This document shows positions 1 to 8,482 of a stretch of DNA of 64,000 nucleotides, piece after piece; positions within the stretch are counted from its first letter, which is position 1, and each line of letters opens with the position of its first letter. The DNA lies in NCBI RefSeq assembly GCF_000397205.1, contig NC_021237.1:4093001-4157000 (forward strand). The letters run 5' to 3'. The position numbers and the translations under genes were made by a program. This stretch comes from Pseudomonas protegens CHA0 (GTDB lineage: Bacteria; Pseudomonadota; Gammaproteobacteria; Pseudomonadales; Pseudomonadaceae). Under the pieces are notes generated by a model. It ran no database searches and was not told where the DNA came from. It worked only from the letters and a program-made list of their open reading frames with translations.

Positions 1-184
1 CCTCCTCCTCCTCCTCCTCTGAAGTCGATCCGACACCCACGCCAGGAAATGAATAATCACTATTGGGTTTGTGCCCAATGAGAAAGCCCTTGTAGTACGT
101 TTTTTTCGAATGCCTTAGGCCCTTGAAGCCTGGCCATCCCAGCGCGAGGCTTGCCCAGGCGCTGCTGATTGAGGCTCACAAAAT
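1..184. other. Upstream non-coding stretch with CCT repeats
   Basis: No gene was recognised here. The first 18 bases are six tandem CCT triplets, which may be the end of a gene or a low-complexity tract cut by the window edge. A small inverted repeat (ATTGGG at 62-67, CCCAAT at 74-79) could be a weak terminator hairpin for something to the left, but it has no adjacent T run. Confidence 0.4.
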
Positions 185-203
185 GCATTTGATAATCATT
201 TGC
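185..203. promoter_or_regulatory. Fur box upstream of the ECF sigma gene
   Basis: The 19-mer GCATTTGATAATCATTTGC matches 13 of 19 positions of the Fur consensus GATAATGATAATCATTATC, including an uninterrupted GATAATCATT core. It lies about 45 bp before the sigma factor start, the usual place for Fur control of iron-starvation sigma genes. Iron repression is inferred from the match. Confidence 0.7.
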
Positions 204-246
204 AATCAAGGATAGAATCCCGCCCCCTCGTCTGATCCCGCCTTGA

Positions 247-765
247 ATGATCGCCGCCGTGTCTTATCTCAGCGATAAACTCGAGCTCTACCTTTCCCAC
301 CGTACTGCGCTGGTCGACTATTCGGCGCCCATTGTCGGTTGTCGGGCTCAAGCCGAAGAAGTGGTCCAGGAGGCCTGGCTGCGCTTCTGCGGCCAGGCCG
401 ATAGCGCCGCCCAGCCGAGCAACCCGGTGGGCTACCTGTACCGCATCGTGCGCAACCTGTCCTTTGACCTGCTGCGGCGCTCGACCCTGGAAAATCGTCA
501 TCCCGATGGCGCCGATCTGCTGAACGAGCTGCCCTCGAGTACGCCATCACCGGAGCATCAGGCGCTGCACAGCGACCAGTTGCGCCTGCTGCAAGATGCG
601 CTGGCACTGCTGCCGGAGCGCACGCGCCGAGCCTTCCACATGCACCGCCTGCAACACCTGACCTTCCAGGAAATTGCCGCTGAGCTGAAGATCTCCTCCA
701 GCTTGGCGCACCAGCTGGTGCGTGACGCACTGACCCACTGTGCGGAGCACCTGGCCGATGACTGA
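247..765 (+). CDS. ECF (FecI-like) iron-starvation sigma factor
   Basis: A 172-aa extracytoplasmic-function sigma-70 family protein that would direct RNA polymerase to the promoter of the downstream TonB receptor. Region 2 is seen around residues 35-80 (AEEVVQEAWLRFCG then YLYRIVRNLSFDLLRR) and region 4 in the C-terminal third (LPERTRRAFHMHRLQ and an FQEIAAELKIS-type helix-turn-helix). The length is normal for the FecI subgroup. The anti-sigma gene starts inside its last codons (8-bp overlap), so the two are translationally coupled. The sigma/FecR/TonB-receptor order is the classic cell-surface signalling arrangement. A GTG at 259 is an alternative start; neither start has a strong Shine-Dalgarno. 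Confidence 0.93.
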   Translation: MIAAVSYLSDKLELYLSHRTALVDYSAPIVGCRAQAEEVVQEAWLRFCGQADSAAQPSNPVGYLYRIVRNLSFDLLRRSTLENRHPDGADLLNELPSSTPSPEHQALHSDQLRLLQDALALLPERTRRAFHMHRLQHLTFQEIAAELKISSSLAHQLVRDALTHCAEHLADD

Positions 766-1756
766 TACCCCCTTGCCTCAACCTGTATCCGGTTCACTGA
801 AGGACGACCCCGTGTGGCAGGCGGCGATGGATTGGCTGCTGCAATGCCACGCCGCGCCGGATGACGCCTTGCTGCAACAGGCCCATGCGCGCTGGCTGGC
901 CGCTGACGAGCGCCATGCTGTCGCCTGGCGCAAGGCCGAGAAAGTCTGGTTGCTCAGTGGCGGCCTGGCGCCGCTGGAACCACCCGTGCCCCAGCCTTTG
1001 CCCACCCCGCTCCGGGCTCGGCGCAACAGACCGCGGCGGGCACTGAAGGCGCTTGCACTGGCGGCCTGCCTGCTGTTGCTGGCCGGGCCGACACCACCGA
1101 CCGCCCATACCAGCCCAGCCGGCGAGCACCGACAAGTGCTCTTGAGTGACGGCAGCCGTATTGAACTGGGCAGCGACAGCGCTATTCGAGTGGACTTCGA
1201 ACCTGGTACGCGGGCGGTCACCCTGCTCAGGGGGCAGGCGTTCTTCGAGGTCAGCCACGATGCCTCGCGCCCGTTCACGGTGCAGGCTGCGGACGTCAAG
1301 GTCAGGGTCATAGGGACCGCGTTCGACGTGGACCTCAGCCGCACCGCCGTGGTGGTAGCCGTGCAGAGCGGCGCTGTCCAGGTTCGCGATGGGCGCGGCG
1401 AACTCGCGGTGCCGGCCCTGGGTCCGGGCGATAGCCTTCGCCTTGGCCTGGACCAGGGCCCGCCGCAGCGCTGTCGGCTATTGCCTGGCCAGGTTGCCCC
1501 CTGGCGCCAGTGGCAGTTGCTGGTCAATGACCGGCCACTCTCCGAGGTGGTTGAAGCGCTGCAGGACTATTACCCCGGTGTACTGCTATTGACGGACCCT
1601 GCTCTGGGCGAGCGGCGCATCACCGCTTCGCTGAACCTGCGCTCGCCAGTCAGCGCACTGCAACTGGCGATCGCTCCGTTGGGTGGGCATCTGCGGCAAT
1701 GGGGCCCCTACCTCACGCTGATCCGCAAAGAGCCGCAAGTGCCGGCAAAACAATAA
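758..1756 (+). CDS. FecR-like anti-sigma factor/transmembrane sensor
   Basis: A 332-aa inner-membrane regulator that would relay the signal from the periplasmic N-terminus of the TonB receptor to the ECF sigma factor. The N-terminal cytoplasmic part carries the DUF4880-type pattern (WQAAMDWLLQCHA, WLAADERHAVAWRKAEKVW). One membrane helix lies near residue 100 (ALKALALAACLLLLAG). The FecR domain follows (VLLSDGSRIELGSDSAIRVDF, LLRGQAFFEVSHDASRPFTVQ, VRVIGTAFDVD), and the C-terminus carries an STN-like signalling region. The start at 758 (MTDTPLPQ) was chosen because it overlaps the sigma stop as ATGACTGA; an upstream ATG at 740 is in frame but lies deeper inside the sigma gene. Confidence 0.92.
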   Translation: MTDTPLPQPVSGSLKDDPVWQAAMDWLLQCHAAPDDALLQQAHARWLAADERHAVAWRKAEKVWLLSGGLAPLEPPVPQPLPTPLRARRNRPRRALKALALAACLLLLAGPTPPTAHTSPAGEHRQVLLSDGSRIELGSDSAIRVDFEPGTRAVTLLRGQAFFEVSHDASRPFTVQAADVKVRVIGTAFDVDLSRTAVVVAVQSGAVQVRDGRGELAVPALGPGDSLRLGLDQGPPQRCRLLPGQVAPWRQWQLLVNDRPLSEVVEALQDYYPGVLLLTDPALGERRITASLNLRSPVSALQLAIAPLGGHLRQWGPYLTLIRKEPQVPAKQ

Positions 1757-1815
1757 ATTTCAAAATTTTCTGGAAGTTCTCGATCGCCGTTCGTTTATTG
1801 CCCCGCTGAGTTAAT

Positions 1816-1834
1816 CATAATTATTCTCATTAGC
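1816..1834. promoter_or_regulatory. Fur box upstream of the TonB receptor
   Basis: CATAATTATTCTCATTAGC matches about 14 of 19 positions of the Fur consensus and sits about 40 bp before the receptor start, between fecR and the receptor. It suggests direct iron repression of the receptor in addition to sigma-factor control. Confidence 0.6.
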
Positions 1835-1875
1835 ATGTGCGTATTGTTCGCACTGAACGGGGAGTTCACCAGAGC

Positions 1876-4671
1876 ATGTCCATTTTCCCCCAACAGGGAC
1901 TACAGGGTTGCCGACGCAGTGCGCGGCTGTTGTGGCTGTCAGTGGGGCTGGCGGTGTCCCTGCCGGCCTTGGCCAGTGACCATCGGACACGGCATAGCAT
2001 CGACATCGCACGCCAGCCGTTAAGCACGGCGCTGATGGCGCTGGCACAGCAGACCGGCCTGCAGATCAGCGTCGAGAGCCAACTGCTGCTCAACCTGAAC
2101 GCTCCGGCGGTGCAGGGCGAACTGAGCGCCGAGCAGGCGCTGGCGAAACTGCTCAAGGGCAGCCAGCTGGAGTGGATCTACATCGGTGACGACGCGCTGA
2201 TGGTGCAACGGGCGACTCGCCCGCGTACCGACCCGGTCCGCCTGGGCAATACCAAGGTGCCTGGCGAGTTGTCGCTGCCCCAGGGTGAAACCCGAGTGGA
2301 CCGCGCGACGATCGAAGCAATGCCGGCGGGCAATGGCGACATCACCAGCCTGTTGCGCAGCCATCCCAACGTGCAGTTCGACGACGCTCAGCTGAGCAGC
2401 AAGACCCCTGGCGAAATCGGCCCGGCCAACATCAGCATCAACGGGGCGCAGTTCTACCAGAATGCCTTCCTGGTCGATGGCATCAACATGAACAATGACA
2501 TCGATCCGGCCGAATACCGGGTGCAATTGCTGGACGCGGTACCGGGGCGCAGCCAGGGCCTGGCACTGGACACCGACCTGCTGGAGAACATCACGGTCCT
2601 GGACAGCAACGTGCCAGCGGCCTATGGCGGCTTCAACGGTGGCGTCATCGATGCACAGACCCGTGCACCGACCCAGGCGCTGCACGGCAAATTCTCGGTG
2701 CAGACCACCCGCTCCGCCTGGACCCAATATCACGTCGACGAAAGCGAAGAACAGCGCATGGAAAACTCGGGCTCTCCCGACGAGCAGCCCAAGTTCGACA
2801 AGGTCACCGTTCGTGGCACGCTGCAGGGCCACCTGACCGACAATTTCGGCCTGCTTGGCAGCTTCAGCCAGAAGCGCTCGACCATCCCCCTGGGTTTCTA
2901 CTCCTACAACAATGTCGAGGAGATGGGCTTTCACGAGGAGAAGCAGCAACGGCGCATCGACAACTACTTCCTCAAGTCGGTATGGAAAGCCAGCGATCAA
3001 CTCACTGTTGAGACCAGCGTGACCCATGCCCCCGAGGAGAGTCACTACTTCCGTGCCAACGTGGCCAACTCGGGTTATGACAACAAGGCCGGCGGCACCC
3101 AAGTGAACCTGCGCACCGTCTGGGATGGCGACCTGGCGCGCGTCGAACAGAACCTGGCGTGGAGCGGCCAGGAACAGAGCCGCCAATCGGACTCCGCCGA
3201 CTACTGGACCTGGCGCAAGTCGGCCACCAAGGATTGGGGCATCGGCAACAAGGCCACCTCCAATACCCTTGAAGGCGGTTGGGGTGATATCGAGCAGCAG
3301 CAACGTACCTGGCAGTACAAGCTCAATGCCGACTGGCGCAGCGTCGACTGGCTGGGCATGACTCACCGCCCGCAGACCGGCCTGGAGTTCTCCCGCCAGT
3401 ACGTGCGCTACGAGCGCCTGACCGACAGCAGCACCTATGTCACCCCCGCGGCCACCACCACCTGCACCAACGGCGCCGGGGTTACCGACAGCGTCGCCTG
3501 CAACATCGGCCAGACCCTGAACGGCTGGGCGGGCCAGTACATGAAAAGCCGTACCCGCTATGCCACTGGCGAATTCGACTTCACCACCACCTCCTGGGGC
3601 AGCTGGCTGCAGGACGAGATCACCCTCGGCCAACTGACCTTACGCCCCGGCGTGCGCGTGGACAGCGACGACTACATGGACAAGACCACCTGGGCGCCGC
3701 GCTTCTCCCTGGAATATGACCTGTTCGGTGACCGCACCACCTTGCTCAATGCCGGCGTCAACCGTTACTACGGGCGCAGCGTCAGCAGCTGGCAGCTGCA
3801 GGACGGGCGCAACCGCCTGCGCTTCAACGAAACCCGCGACAGCCTGGACAAACCCTGGGTGGTCAAATCCAACGCGGCCAACCAGGTGCGCTTCAATCAG
3901 CTGGACATCCCCTACGACGACGAGCTGATGCTGGGCGTGGTGCAGCAATGGGCCGGGGTCGAATATGCCCTCAAGTATGTCAATCGCAAGGGGCGCGACC
4001 AGGTGGTTCAGGTGTCCGGCAAGACCTTGGGCGAGCCCTCCACGGACCCGACGCTGGCGAGCAACTACACCACCTACACCAACGACGGCAAGAGCGAGAC
4101 CGACACCTACACCCTGACGGTGACACCGTTGCAGCGCTGGACACTGCTGGGCACCCAGACCGGCGGGCAACTGGCGCTCAACTGGACCGACAGCAAGGCC
4201 TCCGCACCGACCTACGTCGCCGCCGAGAACCTGTACTACCAGAACAGCGTCATCCAGTACCAGGGCAGCTTCATCAATTATGACGACCGCCCGGCCAGCA
4301 ACTTCAACCGGCCCTGGACGGCCCGCCTGACGACCATCACCGAGATCCCCCAGGCCAATCTGCAGTGGAGCAACTTCTGGCGCTACCGCGCCGGCTACAA
4401 GCGCATTGGCGACACGGGGCGCAATGTGGACTACATGGGCACCTCGGTGGATGTCTGGGAGGAACAGAAATTCCAGGCGGCGCTGACCTGGGACACGCGC
4501 CTGGGCTGGCGTATTCCCACCGCCAGGGACCAGAACGTGTTCATCAATGTCGACGTGTTCAACGTGCTCGACAAGAAGTCGGTCAATGCCAACCAGACGG
4601 TCAACAGCAACTCGGTCTCGACCTATGAGGTGGGCCGCCAGTACTGGCTCGAAGTCGGATACGCGTTCTGA
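1876..4671 (+). CDS. TonB-dependent receptor with N-terminal STN signalling domain
   Basis: A 931-aa outer-membrane transducer. After a signal peptide (LLWLSVGLAVSLPALAS) comes an STN domain at about residues 35-110 (HSIDIARQPLSTALMALAQQ, LSAEQALAKLLKG). The plug follows (DITSLLRSHPNVQF, then INGAQFYQNAFLVDGINMNNDIDP), then a long beta-barrel ending in an aromatic residue (YWLEVGYAF). The STN domain makes it the signalling partner of the upstream FecR/ECF pair. The ligand is unknown; the barrel is larger than typical ferric-siderophore receptors and has a short two-cysteine loop (TCTNGAGVTDSVACN). Start 1876 (MSIFPQQG) was chosen for its GGGGAG at 1858-1863 and clean signal peptide; an in-frame ATG at 1837 gives a poor leader. 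The peroxidase gene begins one base after its stop. Confidence 0.92.
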   Translation: MSIFPQQGLQGCRRSARLLWLSVGLAVSLPALASDHRTRHSIDIARQPLSTALMALAQQTGLQISVESQLLLNLNAPAVQGELSAEQALAKLLKGSQLEWIYIGDDALMVQRATRPRTDPVRLGNTKVPGELSLPQGETRVDRATIEAMPAGNGDITSLLRSHPNVQFDDAQLSSKTPGEIGPANISINGAQFYQNAFLVDGINMNNDIDPAEYRVQLLDAVPGRSQGLALDTDLLENITVLDSNVPAAYGGFNGGVIDAQTRAPTQALHGKFSVQTTRSAWTQYHVDESEEQRMENSGSPDEQPKFDKVTVRGTLQGHLTDNFGLLGSFSQKRSTIPLGFYSYNNVEEMGFHEEKQQRRIDNYFLKSVWKASDQLTVETSVTHAPEESHYFRANVANSGYDNKAGGTQVNLRTVWDGDLARVEQNLAWSGQEQSRQSDSADYWTWRKSATKDWGIGNKATSNTLEGGWGDIEQQQRTWQYKLNADWRSVDWLGMTHRPQTGLEFSRQYVRYERLTDSSTYVTPAATTTCTNGAGVTDSVACNIGQTLNGWAGQYMKSRTRYATGEFDFTTTSWGSWLQDEITLGQLTLRPGVRVDSDDYMDKTTWAPRFSLEYDLFGDRTTLLNAGVNRYYGRSVSSWQLQDGRNRLRFNETRDSLDKPWVVKSNAANQVRFNQLDIPYDDELMLGVVQQWAGVEYALKYVNRKGRDQVVQVSGKTLGEPSTDPTLASNYTTYTNDGKSETDTYTLTVTPLQRWTLLGTQTGGQLALNWTDSKASAPTYVAAENLYYQNSVIQYQGSFINYDDRPASNFNRPWTARLTTITEIPQANLQWSNFWRYRAGYKRIGDTGRNVDYMGTSVDVWEEQKFQAALTWDTRLGWRIPTARDQNVFINVDVFNVLDKKSVNANQTVNSNSVSTYEVGRQYWLEVGYAF

Positions 4672-4672
4672 A

Positions 4673-5773
4673 ATGCGCCGGTTCCTGAAGAGCCTGCAGG
4701 TCATGCTCGGCATGGTGCTGGTGATTGGCCCGCAGCACGTGCTGGCCTGCGCCACGAGCGAACCGTCTTGCCTGCGCGAGTTGTACAGCCGCCCCCCCGC
4801 GCAGTGGCCGGCGCCGCAGGTGGATGCCGGCGTGGCCTGGCAAGAGCTGGGCCCCTTGCCCGAGCGGGCGCCGTCCCCGGCGTACAACCCCTACACGCAG
4901 CAGAAGGCCGATCTGGGCCGCCGGCTGTTCTTCGACCCGCGCCTGTCGCGTTCGGGGCAGATTGCCTGCGCCTCCTGCCATGAACCGGACCTGGGGTTCG
5001 CCGATGGGCGTCGGGTTTCGTTCGGGCATGACCGTGCCGCGGGCCGGCGCAATGCACCGAGCCTGGTGGCCAGCGGCCTGGCCAAGAAGCTGTTCTGGGA
5101 CGGGCGCGCCGACAGCCTGGAGATGCAGGCCCTGATGCCGGTCGTCGACCCCAAGGAGATGGCCTTCAGTGTCGCGCAACTGGTGGCCCGGCTGCGTGAC
5201 ACCACGGACTACCCGACACAGTTCGCCCAGGTATTTCCCGGACAGGCGCTGGGTGCCGAGCAGGTGGCGGCGGCATTGGCGACTTATCAGCGTGGCCTGC
5301 TGCGGGTTGCCCAACGCACCCCCTTCGAGCGTTTTCTACGGGGGCAGGCGAAGGCGCTCAGCGACCAGCAATTGCAGGGGCTGCACCTGTTTCGCACCAA
5401 GGCACGCTGCATGAACTGCCACTTCGGCCCGGGGATGCAGGACGACCGCTTCCACAATGCAGGCCTGACCTTCTATGGGCGCCTGCGCGAAGACCTCGGG
5501 CGCTATGAAGTCACCGGGCTGGCGCAGGATGTCGGGCGCATGCGCACACCTTCACTGCGGCTGGTGAGCCATACCGGCCCCTGGTTTCACAACGGGCTGG
5601 CCAGCAGCCTCGATCAGGTGCTGTTGTTCTACAACGCAGGCATGCCCAGGCCCGTACCCAAGGAGGGGCAGCTGCAAGACCCGCTGTTTCCCGTGACGTC
5701 GGCGCAATTGAAGGTATTGGAGCTGGACCGGACCGAACTGAAGGCACTGAAGGCTTTCCTGGAGGCCCTATGA
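4673..5773 (+). CDS. Di-heme cytochrome c peroxidase/MauG-family protein
   Basis: A 366-aa periplasmic protein with a cleavable signal (VMLGMVLVIGPQHVLA) and two c-type haem motifs, CASCH (Cys99, Cys102, His103) and CMNCH (Cys246, Cys249, His250). The spacing of about 147 residues is typical of the bacterial CcpA/MauG superfamily. Such enzymes reduce hydrogen peroxide or oxidise a protein or small-molecule partner. The gene starts one base after the TonB receptor stop and shares its operon, so the substrate is probably linked to the imported ligand or to haem/metal handling (inference). The MbnI-MbnR-MbnT plus MbnH arrangement of methanobactin loci is a structural parallel, but no MbnP or MbnA partner was seen. 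Confidence 0.88.
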   Translation: MRRFLKSLQVMLGMVLVIGPQHVLACATSEPSCLRELYSRPPAQWPAPQVDAGVAWQELGPLPERAPSPAYNPYTQQKADLGRRLFFDPRLSRSGQIACASCHEPDLGFADGRRVSFGHDRAAGRRNAPSLVASGLAKKLFWDGRADSLEMQALMPVVDPKEMAFSVAQLVARLRDTTDYPTQFAQVFPGQALGAEQVAAALATYQRGLLRVAQRTPFERFLRGQAKALSDQQLQGLHLFRTKARCMNCHFGPGMQDDRFHNAGLTFYGRLREDLGRYEVTGLAQDVGRMRTPSLRLVSHTGPWFHNGLASSLDQVLLFYNAGMPRPVPKEGQLQDPLFPVTSAQLKVLELDRTELKALKAFLEAL

Positions 5774-5793
5774 GAGGTTGGCCGCGGCGGCTG

Positions 5794-5908
5794 CACATCG
5801 GTGTGCCCACACAGGGCCAGCGCCAGGGACTTGATCACCTCCTGCCCGCTGCGGATACCGCTGTCGAGCCAGACTTCGAGGCGCTGGGCAACAGGCGCCT
5901 GGCGGCAG
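5794..5908 (-). pseudogene. Remnant of FMN-dependent alpha-hydroxy-acid (L-lactate-type) dehydrogenase
   Basis: On the minus strand the translation contains APVAQRLEVWLDSGIRSGQE followed by VIKSLALALCGHTDV. This matches the FMN/phosphate-binding segment of the LldD/glycolate oxidase family (LDGGIRSGQDVLKALALGA type). Only about 38 codons survive, with no start and no remaining domains. The conserved GA after ALAL has been lost. It is best read as decayed debris of a gene once located between the peroxidase and the PTS IIA gene. Confidence 0.55.
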
Positions 5909-6025
5909 CGGGCCGGCGGCTGGCGATCTAAAGAGTTCGTAAAGACTGCCCGCCCGCCCCTCCCGGCACCTGGCAAATGCGCTTCAATAGCCTGCAAGCC
6001 AAGCCTGAAGCTCCCGGAGAAGCCC

Positions 6026-6475
6026 ATGAGCAAAGTCGCCCGCTATCTGCAGGTCGAAGACATCCTCCTGGCGGTCAATGTCACGAACAAGCAGCGCCTG
6101 TTCGAGCAGGTCGGCCAGCACCTGCAAGAGACCCGGCAACTGCCGGCGGATTGGGTGGCCGCCAGCCTGTGGCGCCGGGAGCTGGCCGCCAGTACCGCCA
6201 TCGGTGAAGGGGTCGCGGTGCCCCACGCGCGGCTCGCCGAGCTCGATCGCATTCATGCGCTGTACCTGCGGCCACAGACCGCCATGGCCTTTGCCGCCCC
6301 GGACCAGCAGCCGGTCAGCGATATCCTGGTGCTGCTGGTGCCCGCTCCCGCCGATCAGCAGCACCTGGACCTGCTGGCCGACACCGCCCGGCTGTTTACC
6401 AACCCGCGGTTTCGCCAGGCCCTGCTGCGCTGTACTGCGCCGATGCAGGTCAAACAGCTGTTCGATCACTGGTAG
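6026..6475 (+). CDS. PTS IIA (PtsN/fructose-type) domain protein
   Basis: A 149-aa stand-alone EIIA domain of the PTS mannitol/fructose/nitrogen family. The phosphorylatable histidine is His67 within GEGVAVPHARL, the hallmark of this family. Other family features are the N-terminal VNVTNKQRLFEQVGQHL helix and the LDLLADTARLF segment. No sugar-specific IIB or IIC gene is nearby, so a regulatory role through PTSNtr phosphotransfer is more likely than sugar transport. It is not the usual rpoN-linked ptsN, whose neighbours are absent here. Start 6026 has GGAGAAG just upstream; the longer in-frame extension is non-coding sequence. Confidence 0.85.
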   Translation: MSKVARYLQVEDILLAVNVTNKQRLFEQVGQHLQETRQLPADWVAASLWRRELAASTAIGEGVAVPHARLAELDRIHALYLRPQTAMAFAAPDQQPVSDILVLLVPAPADQQHLDLLADTARLFTNPRFRQALLRCTAPMQVKQLFDHW

Positions 6476-6507
6476 CTTGACCCAGACACCTGCTCCAGCA
6501 CGCAATA

Positions 6508-6537
6508 CCCATTTGCCGCTCCCCCGCGGCAAATGGG
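6508..6537. repeat. 12-bp perfect hairpin
   Basis: CCCATTTGCCGC (6508-6519) and GCGGCAAATGGG (6526-6537) form a perfect 12-bp stem with a 6-nt loop, 32 bp after the PTS IIA stop. There is no T run on either side, so it is either a factor-dependent terminator or an RNA-stability hairpin. Confidence 0.6.
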
Positions 6538-6721
6538 ATAGCCCAAGCCCCACCGATCACCTTCCGGCACAAGATTTCATCTATTGGCGGTTAGCCGACT
6601 CATCCATTAACGTTCATTACACCTCGCGCAGCCCAGCGCTTGAGGGGGTGCCTGCCCTGCCGTCGCGCCGCTCTCCATATTCCTGTTGAACTCACTCACT
6701 GATTGCTCAATTAGAGAGAAT

Positions 6722-8470
6722 ATGAACAAGCCACAGCTGCTGCCTGTAGCCACTGGCGGCCGGCGTCCTCACAGGGACGAAGGTACCGGTCGAAAATCCT
6801 CTGGGCACCTGTCTCTTCTGTTGCTTGCCCGCTCGTCCCTGAACCTGATCTGCATCGCAGCCCTCGCCAGCTGCGCCGTGGGGCCGGATTTCAGCCGCCC
6901 GGAACTGAGCCGGGACGCCGGCTACAGCGCCACGCCCCTGCCGCCCGGCACCGTCACGGCGGGGGTCGCCGCCGGTGGCGCGGCGCAGCGACTGGTGAAC
7001 GGCATGGACATTCCCGGGCAGTGGTGGACGCTGTTCCGCTCGCCGCAACTCGATGCCCTGGTGCAGGAAGCGCTGCAGGCCAACCCGGATATCGACGCCG
7101 CCCAGGCCGCGCTGCGCCAGGCCAATGAACTGCTGTACGCCGAACAGGCGTCGCTGTTTCCCTCCCTCAGCGCCTCGGCCTCGAAAACCCGCGAGAAGGT
7201 GTCCGCCGCCAGCGCCCTGGGCTCCAGCGGCGGTGCGGCAGCGGCCGGGGGCTCTGCGGCGCAGATCTTCACGGTCAACTCGGCGTCCCTGAGTGTGTCC
7301 TACGCCCCCGACGTGTTTGGCGGTACCCGCCGGCAGATCGAGGCCAGCGGTGCCCAGGCCGACTACCAGCGCTACCAGCTGGAGGCGACCTACCTGACCC
7401 TCACCGCCAACCTGGTGAACACCGCCATCAGCCTGGCCTCGATCCGTGACCAGATCGCCGCCACCGAAACCGTGATTCGCCTGCAGAGCGACCAGCTCGA
7501 CCTGCTGCAGGCCCAGCGTCGACTGGGTGCCATCGGCGACAGCGATCTGCTGACCCAGCAAGCGACCCTGGCCCAGACCCGCGCCACCCTGCCGCCCTTG
7601 CAGAAACAGCTGGCCCAGACCCGCAACCAGTTGCAGGCCTACCTGGGTCGCTTCCCCAGCCAGGACCGTGGCGAACACTTCCAGCTGGCCTCCCTGCACC
7701 TGCCCGAGGAACTGCCCCTGAGCCTGCCTTCGGCCATCGTCGAGCAGCGGCCCGACGTGCGTTCCGCCGAGGCCCAGTTGCATCAGGCCAGCGCCGATAT
7801 CGGCGTGGCCATCGCCAACCAGTTGCCGCAGTTCAGCATTACCGGTTCCCTGGGCTCCACGGCGCTGGCGGGCACCAAACTGTTTTCCTCCGGCACCGGG
7901 GTCTGGAGCCTGGCCGGCTCCATCGCCCAGCCGCTGTTCGACGCCGGCGCCCTGGAGCATCGCAAGCGCGCCGCGGTGGCCGCCTATGAGCAGGCCGCAG
8001 CGCGCTATCGCGGCACGGTGATCACCGCCTTCCAGGACGTAGCCAATGCCCTGCGTGCCCTGCAGGCCGACGCCGAGGCCCTGCAACAGCAAGTGCTGGC
8101 CGAGACCGCCGCGCGCCAGAGCCTGGACCTGGCCCAGGCCCAGTACCGCCTGGGCGCGGTGGGCTACCTGAACCTGCTGACCGCGCAGCAGACCTACCAG
8201 AACGCGATTGTCAGCCGGGTGCGGGCCCAGGCCGCCCGCTACAGCGACACCACGGCGCTGTTCCAGGCCCTGGGGGGCGGCTGGTGGCAGCGCCAGGATG
8301 TCGATCCCGACAGCCTCGGCAGCCCCGATCGTTTCGGCTGGCCGTCGCTCAAGGAGATGTACCCGCCGCCCGCCGCCCAGCACCGCGAACAGGCTCAAGC
8401 CAGCCAGTCGGGCCGGCTCCAGGGGCCGGCAGCCGCCGCGCCGTCCACTCGACCTGCACCCTTGCCTTAA
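6722..8470 (+). CDS. Outer-membrane efflux lipoprotein (NodT/OprM family)
   Basis: A 582-aa TolC-like outer membrane factor for the RND pump encoded immediately downstream. A lipobox (IAALASC) gives an acylated Cys about 50 residues in. The mature start GPDFSRPEL is typical of the NodT family (GPDYxRPxL). Two tandem OEP repeats follow, each rich in Ala/Gln coiled-coil segments (for example QARRLGAIGDSDLLTQQ and QAQYRLGAVGYLNLLTAQQ). The N-terminus before the lipobox is unusually long and basic. Start 6722 (MNKPQ) is preceded by AGAGAG; an in-frame ATG at 6686 is also possible. The C-terminal tail is Pro/Gln rich. Confidence 0.93.
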   Translation: MNKPQLLPVATGGRRPHRDEGTGRKSSGHLSLLLLARSSLNLICIAALASCAVGPDFSRPELSRDAGYSATPLPPGTVTAGVAAGGAAQRLVNGMDIPGQWWTLFRSPQLDALVQEALQANPDIDAAQAALRQANELLYAEQASLFPSLSASASKTREKVSAASALGSSGGAAAAGGSAAQIFTVNSASLSVSYAPDVFGGTRRQIEASGAQADYQRYQLEATYLTLTANLVNTAISLASIRDQIAATETVIRLQSDQLDLLQAQRRLGAIGDSDLLTQQATLAQTRATLPPLQKQLAQTRNQLQAYLGRFPSQDRGEHFQLASLHLPEELPLSLPSAIVEQRPDVRSAEAQLHQASADIGVAIANQLPQFSITGSLGSTALAGTKLFSSGTGVWSLAGSIAQPLFDAGALEHRKRAAVAAYEQAAARYRGTVITAFQDVANALRALQADAEALQQQVLAETAARQSLDLAQAQYRLGAVGYLNLLTAQQTYQNAIVSRVRAQAARYSDTTALFQALGGGWWQRQDVDPDSLGSPDRFGWPSLKEMYPPPAAQHREQAQASQSGRLQGPAAAAPSTRPAPLP

Positions 8471-8482
8471 GTGAGATCCGCC

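Noticed and set aside
1..18. CCT tandem repeat at the window start
   Set aside because: It is too short and at the edge; it could be part of a coding end or simple low complexity, so no function was claimed.
6508..6537. Hairpin after the PTS IIA gene as an intrinsic terminator
   Set aside because: The stem is perfect but neither strand has a following T run, so it was listed as a hairpin rather than a terminator.
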